A DNA stretch of 64,000 bases. Origin: Streptomyces shenzhenensis (GTDB lineage: Bacteria; Actinomycetota; Actinomycetes; Streptomycetales; Streptomycetaceae). The position numbers and the translations under genes were made by a program. Under the pieces are notes generated by a model, which saw only the letters and a list, made by a program, of their open reading frames with translations, ran no database searches and had not been told where the DNA came from. The first letter of the stretch is position 1, and every line of letters begins with the position of its first letter. Positions 42,050-49,342 of this stretch are shown here, piece after piece. Where the stretch lies: positions 1-64,000 of the forward strand of contig NZ_PENI01000033.1 of the NCBI RefSeq assembly GCF_003688995.1. Reading direction: 5' to 3'.

Positions 42050-42574
42050 TCAGCAGCCGCCGCAGTTGTAGTAGAGGACGTCCCAGTGGTTGCCCTCGTC
42101 GGCGTAGATGTTGCCCGCGCCGGACTGGTACTGGGGGGCGCCGTCGCCGCGGAGGCCGATGTAGGTGAAGTTGCCCTTGACGTAGTTGGTGACGCAGGTG
42201 TTCTTGCCGTAGTCGAGCTTGTAGCCGTTCCAGTGCGAGTACGTGCCGCTGGCGTGCCCGGTCTCGGTGCCGCCGGTGATGTTCAGCGCGCAGCCCGAGG
42301 ACCGCTTGAGGGTCTGGGCGCCCTGCGCGGTGGCGAGGTTGAGCTGCTCGAAGGACGTACAGGTCGAGACGTTGCGGTTGGAGCAGTTGCCGGACGACGA
42401 CCAGGTGATGCCGACCGAGCTGAACATCGAGGTCGCGGTCGCGTGCGAGATCTTGCTGACGGCGGCGACCTGGGCACCGTCCTGGGCGGCGAGGGCGTCG
42501 CCGGCGCCGGCGAGGACGGCGAGGCCGGGGGCGACGGTGAGGGCGAGGGCCGTGAGGGCGGAACGGATCTTCAT
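42050..42574 (-). CDS. Secreted M15-type peptidase-like protein
   Basis: 174 residues from ATG 42574 (MKIRSALTALALTVAPGLAVLAG), giving a clean signal peptide ending ALA-AQDG; the open frame extends upstream without sense. The mature part resembles the compact zinc domain of M15/VanY-like peptidases found in cell-wall hydrolases. The metal pattern is seen as His in TETGHASG, Asp in GYKLDYG and His in EGNHWDV. The Cys residues (GNCSNRNVSTC, SGCAL, NTC, YNCGGC) fit an extracellular disulfide-bonded protein. Possible role: cleaving peptidoglycan stem peptides. It has its own promoter, divergent from narK. Confidence 0.65.
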   Translation of the reverse strand: MKIRSALTALALTVAPGLAVLAGAGDALAAQDGAQVAAVSKISHATATSMFSSVGITWSSSGNCSNRNVSTCTSFEQLNLATAQGAQTLKRSSGCALNITGGTETGHASGTYSHWNGYKLDYGKNTCVTNYVKGNFTYIGLRGDGAPQYQSGAGNIYADEGNHWDVLYYNCGGC

Positions 42575-43003
42575 GGGGACCTTTCCTGCGGTCGGGCCGT
42601 GCTTCCTACGGGGCGGCTGTGCAGGTGGTGCAGGGAGATGGTGCCCGAGGTCTACGCGTGTCCGCCAGGGGGTGAGCGCAGCCGATTGCCGTGTCATGTC
42701 AATGACATCGTTACTTCAACGCCCCGACCGGTGTGGGGTCTTGTGCGGCGTCCTGCGCTGCCGCAGGCATACGGCCCCCGCTGACCTCTCAGCCCGCCTC
42801 CGACCAGGGTGAGAGCAACGTTCCCGGGCGGTCACCCGGGGCCACAGGCCGGAAACGCGGCCTTTCTACCTTCGGGAGTCACCCGCCGGGTACCGCTCGT
42901 CCCCCTGGCCATGGAGCCCTCGGCACCCGAGTCCCGCGGCACCCGAGTCCCGCGGCCGTCGAGCCCCGTAGGCGACCGATCCCCGCAGCACCCTGGAGGC
43001 GTC
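42575..43003. other. Divergent intergenic region upstream of narK
   Basis: 429 bp without a convincing gene. It holds a 13-bp palindrome (listed separately), and a perfect 16-bp direct repeat (CGGCACCCGAGTCCCG at 42921-42936 and 42937-42952). The narK ribosome site GGAGG is near 42995. Confidence 0.55.
42696..42708. promoter_or_regulatory. Palindrome ATGTCA-A-TGACAT between the M15-like gene and narK
   Basis: A perfect 6-1-6 palindrome, next to GTAAC on the minus strand (42709-42713). GTnAC half-sites are part of GlnR boxes, and narK is a known GlnR/NnaR target in S. coelicolor, but the second half-site GAAAC is not clear. Confidence 0.4.
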
Positions 43004-44386
43004 ATGACAGCCACTGGTACGGCCCCCGCCCCGAGCGGCGGGGGAGGCCGCTGGATCCAGGACTGGGATCCCGAGGACGAGACCTTCTGGAGGACGACCG
43101 GGGAGCGGATCGCCCGCCGCAACCTGTTGTTCTCCGTGCTCTCCGAGCACATCGGGTTCTCGATCTGGACCCTGTGGTCCGTGCTGGTGCTCTTCATGGG
43201 CCCGGAGTACGGGCTGACCCCGGCCGACAAGTTCCTGCTGACGTCCATGGTCACGCTGGTCGGCGCGGTCGTCCGGGTGCCGTACACCTTCGCCGTCGCG
43301 ATCTTCGGCGGGCGGAACTGGACGATCGTCTCCGCCGGTCTGCTGCTGCTCCCGACGGTCGCCGCGTTCGTCGTGATGGAGCCCGGGACGTCCTTCACCA
43401 CCTTCCTCTGGGTCGGCCTGCTGGCCGGCATCGGCGGCGGGAACTTCGCCTCATCCATGACCAACATCAACGCCTTCTTCCCGCTGCGGCAGAAGGGCTG
43501 GGCGCTCGGGCTCAACGCGGGCGGCGGCAACGTAGGCGTGCCGGTCATCCAGCTCATCGCCCTCGCGATCATCGGGGCCGGCGGCGGGCCGCGGGTACTG
43601 CTCGGGGTCTACATCCCGCTGATCGTCGTCGCGGCCGTCCTCGCCGCCGTCTTCATGGACAACCTCGCCACCGTGAAGAACGACACCGGCGCCGCCCGGG
43701 ACGCCGCGCGGGACGGGCACACCTGGATCATGTCCTTCCTGTACATCGGCACGTTCGGGTCGTTCATCGGTTACAGCTTCGCCTTCGGGCAGGTGCTCAC
43801 CACCCAGTTCGGCCGTACGCCGCTGCAGGCCGCCTGGCTCACCTTCATCGGGCCGCTGCTCGGCTCGCTCGTGCGGCCCCTGGGCGGGCGGCTCGCCGAC
43901 CGGTACGGCGGCGCGCGGATCACGCTCTGGACCTATGTGGCCATGGCGGCGGCCACGGCCGTGCTCATCGTCGCCGGTCTGCGGGAGTCGCTGGCGCTGT
44001 TCGTCGTCGTGTTCGTCGTCCTGTTCTCGCTCACCGGGCTCGGCAACGGGTCGACGTACAAGATGATCCCCGGCATCTTCCAGGCCAAGGCGCTGGCCGC
44101 GGGGCTGACGGGCGAGGAGGCCGCGCGGTACGGGCGGCGGCTGTCCGGGGCCTCGATGGGGCTCATCGGGGCGGTCGGCGCGCTCGGCGGCGTCGGGATC
44201 AATCTCGCCTTCCGGCAGTCGTTCCTCAGCTTCGGCTCCGGCACCGGCGCGTTCGTCGCCTTCCTCGCCTTCTACGCCGTCTGCTTCGCGGTCACGTGGG
44301 CCGTATACCTTCGCCGGCCGGCCGCCCTGGCCGCCACCGAGGCTGCCACCGAGACGAAACGGCAGCTCAGCTACGCCGAGGTGTGA
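43004..44386 (+). CDS. narK: Nitrate/nitrite transporter NarK
   Basis: 460-residue MFS protein, start ATG 43004 with GGAGG. Twelve helices; the NarK/NNP family signature is clear in GIGGGNFASSMTNINAFFPLRQKGWALGLNAGGGN (positions about 145-180, quoted in part) and in the second half, FSLTGLGNGSTYKMIPGIF. These glycine-rich helices line the nitrate path. An N-terminal cytoplasmic lead (WIQDWDPEDETFW) is typical for the family. The next gene is nnaR, consistent with nitrate assimilation. A stem-loop ends the gene. Confidence 0.93.
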   Translation: MTATGTAPAPSGGGGRWIQDWDPEDETFWRTTGERIARRNLLFSVLSEHIGFSIWTLWSVLVLFMGPEYGLTPADKFLLTSMVTLVGAVVRVPYTFAVAIFGGRNWTIVSAGLLLLPTVAAFVVMEPGTSFTTFLWVGLLAGIGGGNFASSMTNINAFFPLRQKGWALGLNAGGGNVGVPVIQLIALAIIGAGGGPRVLLGVYIPLIVVAAVLAAVFMDNLATVKNDTGAARDAARDGHTWIMSFLYIGTFGSFIGYSFAFGQVLTTQFGRTPLQAAWLTFIGPLLGSLVRPLGGRLADRYGGARITLWTYVAMAAATAVLIVAGLRESLALFVVVFVVLFSLTGLGNGSTYKMIPGIFQAKALAAGLTGEEAARYGRRLSGASMGLIGAVGALGGVGINLAFRQSFLSFGSGTGAFVAFLAFYAVCFAVTWAVYLRRPAALAATEAATETKRQLSYAEV

Positions 44387-44413
44387 CGTAACACCGGCGA
44401 CATCGAGCCGAAC

Positions 44414-44443
44414 CGAGCCTGTCATGCGCCGTTGACAGGCTCG
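44414..44443 (+). terminator. Stem-loop after narK
   Basis: Perfect 11-bp stem CGAGCCTGTCA (44414-44424) with TGACAGGCTCG (44433-44443) and an 8-nt loop, 27 nt after the narK stop. No T-run follows. Confidence 0.65.
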
Positions 44444-44498
44444 ATCGGTATGGCAGGCACCGCATCGGCCGCATCGGTGCCGCCGTCCGCTGAACGAC

Positions 44499-44567
44499 GA
44501 TCTGCGGTACGAAGAGGATCTGCGGTACGAAGAGTACGGCGCGTGCGACGCGTGCGACGCGTGCAGC
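44499..44567 (+). repeat. 18-bp and 9-bp tandem repeats upstream of nnaR
   Basis: A perfect 18-bp unit (GATCTGCGGTACGAAGAG) occurs at 44499-44516 and 44517-44534. It is followed by 9-bp units GCGTGCGAC at 44541-44549 and 44550-44558, and a variant at 44559-44567. A related TACGGAGATCAGCGGTACGACGA follows. All lie in the narK-nnaR gap. Confidence 0.8.
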
Positions 44568-44614
44568 GAGTACGGAGATCAGCGGTACGACGACTGGAGT
44601 GCGGGACGAGAGCC

Positions 44615-45766
44615 ATGGACCAGGAACAGCAGCGACCGGAACGCGGGCCCCTCGCGGGGTTCACCGTGGGCGTGACGGCCGCGCGCCGGGCCGACGAACT
44701 CGGGGCGCTGCTCCAGCGGCGCGGTGCCGTCGTCGTGCACGGGCCCGCCCTGCGCATCGTGCCCCTGGCCGACGACGGCGAACTGCTCGCCGCGACCAAG
44801 GAGATCATCGACCGGGCGCCGGACGTGGTGGTGGCCACCACCGCCATCGGCTTCCGCGGCTGGGTCGAGGCGGCCGACGGGTGGGGGTTCGGCGAGCCGC
44901 TGCTCGGGCGGCTGCGCGGGGTCGAACTGCTGGCGCGCGGGCCCAAGGTGAAGGGCGCGATCCGGGCGGCGGGGCTGACGGAGGAGTGGTCGCCGGGCAG
45001 TGAGTCGATGGCCGAGGTCCTCGACCGGCTGCTGGAGGAGGGCGTGGAGGGGCGACGGGTCGCCGTGCAGTTGCACGGGGAGCCGCTGCCCGGGTTCGTG
45101 GAGGCGCTGCGGGCCGCGGGAGCGGAGGTGCTTCCGGTGCCGGTGTACCGGTGGATGCCGCCGGAGGACATCGGCCCGGTGGACCGGTTGCTGGACGCGG
45201 CCCTGACGCGGGGACTGGACGCGCTCACCTTCACGAGCGCGCCCGCCGCCGCGTCGCTGCTGTCCAGGGCCGAGGAGCGGGGCCTGCTGGGCGAGTTGCT
45301 CGACGTCCTCCGCCATGCCGTGCTGCCCGCGTGCGTCGGGCCGGTGACCGCGCTGCCGTTGGAGGCGCGGGGGGTGGCCACGGTGCAGCCGGAGCGCTTT
45401 CGGCTCGGGCCGCTCGTCCAGGTGCTGTGCCAGGAACTGCCGGGCCGGGCACGGGCGTTGCCGGTCGCCGGGCACCGGGTGGAGATCCGCGGGCACGCGG
45501 TGCTGGTGGACGGGGAGCTCAAGCCGGTCCCGCCGGCCGGGATGTCGCTGCTGCGGGTGCTGTCGCGGCGGCCGGGCTGGGTGGTGGCCCGGGCCGAACT
45601 GCTGCGGGCGCTGCCCGGGGCCGGGCGGGACGAGCACGCGGTGGAGACGGCGATGGCCCGGCTCCGCACGGCCCTGGGCACCCCCAAACTGATCCAGACG
45701 GTGGTCAAACGCGGCTACCGCCTGGCCCTGGACCCGGCGACGGACGCGAAGTACGCCGACGGCTGA
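44615..45766 (+). CDS. nnaR: NnaR-type nitrate assimilation regulator (HemD-like + DNA-binding domain)
   Basis: 383 residues from ATG 44615. Residues about 14-265 have the two-lobe uroporphyrinogen-III synthase fold pattern (FTVGVTAARRADELGALLQRRGA, TTAIGFRGWVEA, LTFTSAPAA). Residues about 290-375 form an OmpR-type winged helix (RHVEI.. GHAVLVDGELKPVPPAGMSLLRVLSRRPGWVV, VKRGYRLAL). S. coelicolor NnaR, a co-activator with GlnR of nitrate genes, has this structure, and so does the gene next to narK3 in Mycobacterium tuberculosis. An in-frame extension to 44432 crosses the repeats and is thought non-coding. It is more likely a regulator than a haem enzyme. Confidence 0.85.
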   Translation: MDQEQQRPERGPLAGFTVGVTAARRADELGALLQRRGAVVVHGPALRIVPLADDGELLAATKEIIDRAPDVVVATTAIGFRGWVEAADGWGFGEPLLGRLRGVELLARGPKVKGAIRAAGLTEEWSPGSESMAEVLDRLLEEGVEGRRVAVQLHGEPLPGFVEALRAAGAEVLPVPVYRWMPPEDIGPVDRLLDAALTRGLDALTFTSAPAAASLLSRAEERGLLGELLDVLRHAVLPACVGPVTALPLEARGVATVQPERFRLGPLVQVLCQELPGRARALPVAGHRVEIRGHAVLVDGELKPVPPAGMSLLRVLSRRPGWVVARAELLRALPGAGRDEHAVETAMARLRTALGTPKLIQTVVKRGYRLALDPATDAKYADG

Positions 45767-45815
45767 CGGCAGGACACCGCCCGCTTGCGCAGCTCCGGGA
45801 CACGGGGCGGGCGGG

Positions 45816-46322
45816 TCAGGCCGGGCTCCGGTGCGAGCGGCCGTACAGCAGGAGCGCACGCGTCAGGCAGGCCGTCGCCGCCGTCGACAGCAGCGCGCGG
45901 ACGGTGTTCCACGCCACCCAGGGGTCCTCGAAGCGGTCGCGCAGGGCGGCCGGGGTGCCCGTGGTTGCCAGGGCGTCGTTCAGGGGCACGTTGAAGGCGA
46001 CCGTGACCAGGAAGGCGAGGGCGTAGGCCGCCAGGCCCGCCCGGGCCCAGGGGGCGGCCGCGGTGTGCCGCAGCTGCCACGCCGACACCGCCGTCAGCAC
46101 GAGCGCGCCCAGGAAGCCCAGGAAGAACACCGGGTTCTGGATCACGTCGTTGATGTTCCGCATGACCTCCACGAAGACCCGGTCGCCGCTGCGGCGCAGG
46201 GCCGGCATCACCGCGCACGCGAAGATGTAGAAGACGCCGGCGACCAGGCCCGTGGCGACCGTGGCCGCGCCCAGGACGACCCCCGCGCCGGTACGCGGCC
46301 CCGTGCTGCTGTTCGCTGTCAT
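45816..46322 (-). CDS. DUF1772-type membrane protein
   Basis: 168 residues from ATG 46322 (MTANSSTGPRTGAGVV) after a GGGGG ribosome site. Four hydrophobic segments (about 14-36, 58-80, 92-114, 135-155). The pattern GVFYIFACAVMPALRRSGDRVFVEVMRNIN and FNVPLNDAL, WNTVRALLS fits the DUF1772/anthrone-oxygenase-like family. Function not known. It is convergent with nnaR and stands alone. Confidence 0.75.
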   Translation of the reverse strand: MTANSSTGPRTGAGVVLGAATVATGLVAGVFYIFACAVMPALRRSGDRVFVEVMRNINDVIQNPVFFLGFLGALVLTAVSAWQLRHTAAAPWARAGLAAYALAFLVTVAFNVPLNDALATTGTPAALRDRFEDPWVAWNTVRALLSTAATACLTRALLLYGRSHRSPA

Positions 46323-46937
46323 GCCCCCAGTCAACGCACACGCCGCCCCCACGCCCATGGCCAAGAAGCGCACCCACATACGCACCCGTCCACCCGGTTG
46401 TCGCCCGTTTCCCGCCCGTGGCGGCGCCGAGCCCTTCGAGGGGGGCGCGGGGCCCGACACCCTGGCGGGTCAACCGGCTGCGAACCCATCGGATTTCGCC
46501 CGCGCCGCCCCACCCCAGACCTCGCCCCGCCCCTGACCTCGCCCGTGCCGGCGCCGGGACCTTCGGGGAGTGTGCGCTCGCGAGGCGCAGGCGCGCCGTT
46601 GTTCCGGGCGTGGGTGGGTGGCCCCGTATCGGGCACGGGGCCCGACACCTTGGCGGGTCAGGGTGCCACGGGCCTGTCGGGTTTTGCCCGCGCCAGCTCG
46701 CCCCAGACCTCGCCCCGTCTCAGACCTCGCCCCCGGCCGGGACCTCGCCCGTGGCGGCGTCGGGATCCTCGGGGAGTGTGCGCTTGCGCACCTGTAGGGG
46801 GCCCGGGGTTCGGCGTTCCGGTGGGGCAAAGGCGTGGCCGTGGCGGCGCTTGGGCGGGGTGAGGGGTTTCGGGGGCGGGAGTGGGCAGGCACTGTGGGAG
46901 AGGGAATGGTTCCCCTGCCCTAGGCGGTGACTGGCAC
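46323..46937. repeat. Long intergenic region with two diverged direct repeats
   Basis: 615 bp without a convincing gene. Two copies of a 130-160 bp unit lie at about 46449-46579 and 46637-46797. Both begin GGGGCCCGACACC, pass through CCCAGACCTCGCCCCG and CTCGCCCGTG, and end CGGGGAGTGTGCGCT. A third, partial relative covers about 46400-46450. All six frames stay open here only because of base composition. The promoter of the CGNR gene should lie at the right end. Confidence 0.6.
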
Positions 46938-47525
46938 ATGGCACTGGGTACGGCCCCCAACGAGCCGCGGTTCCACGCCGGACGGAGCTGCCTGGACCTG
47001 CTCGCGACCGCCCACCCCGAGGAACGGCTCCACGCGGTGGAGCCGTTGCGGGCCTGGATCCTCGGCTGCGGGCTCGTCCCGCCCGGCACCCCGCTGGCCC
47101 ACGCCGACCCCTCCTGGCTGGCCGGCTTCCATGAACTGCGCGGGCAGATCGGACAGTTGGTGCGGGGCGGGGCCAAGGGGGACGGACGGCCGTACGAACT
47201 CGCGCTCGCCCGGGTCAACACGGTCGCGCAGGCCGCGCCACCGGCACCGCGCGCGGTGCGCCGCGGGGACGGTTCCCTGGTACGGGAGTTGGCCGGTCCG
47301 CCCGAGTGCGCGGCGCTGCTCGCGGCCCTCGCGCGGGACGCCGTGGAACTGCTCACCGACCCCGTGGCACGGGCGGCCGTCCGGGAGTGCGAGGGCGACA
47401 ACTGCCCCATCGTGTACCTGGACACATCCCGCGGGCGGCGCAGGCGCTGGTGCTCCAGCGAGGTCTGCGGAAACCGGGAGCGGGTGGCCCGGCACCGTCG
47501 GCGGGCGGCGCTGGCCCGCGCCTGA
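46938..47525 (+). CDS. CGNR zinc-finger / ABATE-domain protein
   Basis: 195 residues from ATG 46938. The N-terminal 130 residues match the ABATE domain (FHAGRSCLDLLATAHPEERLHAVEPLRAWI), a putative stress-signal sensor. The C-terminal 50 residues are a CGNR zinc finger: CEGDNCPIVYLD, RRRWCSSEVCGNRERVARHRRR, with four Cys as ligands and a basic DNA-binding end. Such proteins are probable transcription regulators; the target is unknown. It precedes the ECF sigma gene by 297 nt. Confidence 0.85.
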   Translation: MALGTAPNEPRFHAGRSCLDLLATAHPEERLHAVEPLRAWILGCGLVPPGTPLAHADPSWLAGFHELRGQIGQLVRGGAKGDGRPYELALARVNTVAQAAPPAPRAVRRGDGSLVRELAGPPECAALLAALARDAVELLTDPVARAAVRECEGDNCPIVYLDTSRGRRRRWCSSEVCGNRERVARHRRRAALARA

Positions 47526-47822
47526 TCGCACCGGTCCGTGTCCGGTACGCGCCTTCTGCACCTCAACCGCGCCCGGCCAGCGGCAAGTTGGCGAAGTGAT
47601 GTTGGTAACAGGGCGTTTCTCCGCGCCGCCGCACGGGCAGCGCCAACTCCCCTTCCGGCGTGTCGGAAATGTAAAGAACATGCGGGGGGAATGTGCGCGC
47701 ATGTCCTTCTCGTCATGGCACTCCGAGGAAAACCGGCACTCCGCTTTGAACACCCCGCACCCCGCATCCGTACCCGTGGACGAGCGACCGACTGGGGGAA
47801 CCCCCGGACATCGGAGGTGGGC

Positions 47823-48398
47823 GTGCGCAAGGATTCCGTCGTGGCCAATGAACGTGGATCGAGGGCCCGACATCGCATGTCCCAGCCCTCGGAGCCCGAC
47901 GAGGAGTTGATGCGTGCGCTGTATCGAGAGCACGCGGGACCCCTTCTCGCCTATGTCCTTCGGCTGGTCGCCGGAGACCGGCAGCGCGCCGAGGACGTGG
48001 TGCAGGAGACGCTCATCCGTGCCTGGAAGAACGCCGGTCAGCTCAATCGGGCGACCGGATCGGTACGCCCCTGGCTGGTGACGGTCGCGCGCCGCATCGT
48101 CATCGACGGCCACCGCAGCCGGCAGGCCCGGCCGCAGGAGGTCGATCCGTCGCCGCTGGAGGTCATCCCCGCGGAGGACGAGATCGACAAGGCGCTGTGG
48201 CTGATGACGCTGTCTGACGCGCTCGACGACCTGACCCCGGCCCACCGGGAGGTGCTCGTCGAGACGTATTTCAAGGGGCGTACCGTCAATGAGGCGGCCG
48301 AGACCTTGGGGATACCCAGCGGCACAGTCCGCTCACGGGTGTTCTACGCCCTGCGGTCGATGAAGCTGGCACTGGAGGAGCGGGGGGTGACGGCGTGA
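47823..48398 (+). CDS. sigU: ECF sigma factor SigU-like
   Basis: 191 residues. GTG 47823 is chosen for its GGAGG site; an internal ATG begins MSQPSEPDEELM. Region 2 is clear (LMRALYREHAGPLLAYVLRLVAGDRQRAEDVVQETLIRAWK), as is region 4 (LTPAHREVLVETYFKGRTVNEAAETLGIPSGTVRSRVFYALRSM, quoted for positions about 135-180). Region 3 is absent, as in group 4 sigma factors. Its stop overlaps the anti-sigma gene, so the two are made together. In S. coelicolor SigU (SCO2954 as remembered) high activity affects morphogenesis and secretion. Confidence 0.85.
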   Translation: MRKDSVVANERGSRARHRMSQPSEPDEELMRALYREHAGPLLAYVLRLVAGDRQRAEDVVQETLIRAWKNAGQLNRATGSVRPWLVTVARRIVIDGHRSRQARPQEVDPSPLEVIPAEDEIDKALWLMTLSDALDDLTPAHREVLVETYFKGRTVNEAAETLGIPSGTVRSRVFYALRSMKLALEERGVTA

Positions 48399-49225
48399 TG
48401 AGTGGGTACGGGGGACTCAACGGATTCAGCACGGGTGGTCCGGGTATGTCTGGACCCATGAGCCTCAGGCAGGGATCTCCGGCGCCCAACGAGCACGAGA
48501 CGGTCGGTGCCTACGCGCTCGGCATCCTCGACGACACCGAGGCGACCGCGTTCGAGGCGCATCTCGCCGGGTGCGAGTGGTGCGCGCAGCAACTCGACGA
48601 ACTCGCCGGGATGGAGCCCATGCTGGCCGCACTCGCGGACCTGCCGGGGGCCGGCACGCCCGCGATCGGGGAGTCGCTGTCCGCCAGGCCGAGCCCGCGG
48701 CTCGCGGAGAAGCTGGTCGACGAGATCTCCGAGCACCGCGCCCGCAAGCGGCGGCGGAGCTTCTATCTGGTCGCCGCGGCGGCCGCGCTGATCATCGGCG
48801 GTCCGCTGACCGTGCTGGCGGCGAGCGGCGGCTCGGACGGCGGCACCGGCACCGTGGCCGCGCCGCCCGCCCGGGCCGCGTTCACCACCATGTCGGACAA
48901 GGTCACGGCGACGGACCCGAAGACGAAGGTCAGCGCGACCGTCGCGGTGGAGAAGAAGCTCTGGGGCACGGACACCGTCCTGCAGCTGACGAACGTCGCC
49001 GGGCCGGAGAAGTGCTCGCTGATCGCCGTCGGCAAGAACGGCGAGCGCGAGACGGTGACCTCCTGGTCCGTGCCGAACTGGGGTTACGGCCTGCCGGACG
49101 CCAAGACCGAGGAGGCCAAGAACCCCCTCTACGTCCGCGGCGGGGCGTCCCTGCAACCGGACGAGATCGACCACTTCGAGGTCATGACCTTCAGCGGCAA
49201 GAAGCTCGTCCAGGTCGACGCGTGA
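48395..49225 (+). CDS. rsuA: Membrane anti-sigma factor, zinc-binding (RsuA-like)
   Basis: 276 residues; GTG 48395 or ATG 48398 (TGATG overlap) are both possible. The zinc anti-sigma domain occupies about 30-85: His in HETVGAYALG, then HLAGCEWCAQQLDEL (the HxxxCxxC motif). One membrane helix (about 128-150, SFYLVAAAAALIIGGPLTVLAA) follows, then an extracytoplasmic sensor of about 115 residues with one Cys (EKCSLIAVG). It should hold the ECF sigma factor at the membrane until an envelope signal frees it. Confidence 0.85.
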   Translation: MMSGYGGLNGFSTGGPGMSGPMSLRQGSPAPNEHETVGAYALGILDDTEATAFEAHLAGCEWCAQQLDELAGMEPMLAALADLPGAGTPAIGESLSARPSPRLAEKLVDEISEHRARKRRRSFYLVAAAAALIIGGPLTVLAASGGSDGGTGTVAAPPARAAFTTMSDKVTATDPKTKVSATVAVEKKLWGTDTVLQLTNVAGPEKCSLIAVGKNGERETVTSWSVPNWGYGLPDAKTEEAKNPLYVRGGASLQPDEIDHFEVMTFSGKKLVQVDA

Positions 49226-49250
49226 GCCCGTCCGGCGTCGATGTGTGAGT

Positions 49251-49275
49251 CCGTCCGGCGGGATCCGCCGGACGG
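49251..49275 (+). terminator. Terminator of the sigma/anti-sigma operon
   Basis: Perfect 11-bp stem CCGTCCGGCGG (49251-49261) with CCGCCGGACGG (49265-49275), 3-nt loop, 25 nt after the anti-sigma stop. Confidence 0.75.
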
Positions 49276-49342
49276 CCCGTAGCTTCAGCGGGCCCCCTTC
49301 GCGTACGGTTGACGGCTGCCCAGCACGTCAGAAGGGGGCCCG

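Noticed and set aside
44432..44614. N-terminal extension of nnaR through the tandem repeats
   Set aside because: It begins inside the narK stem-loop, is Arg/Val-repeat only, and the HemD-like domain starts soon after ATG 44615. It is kept as a question in the findings.
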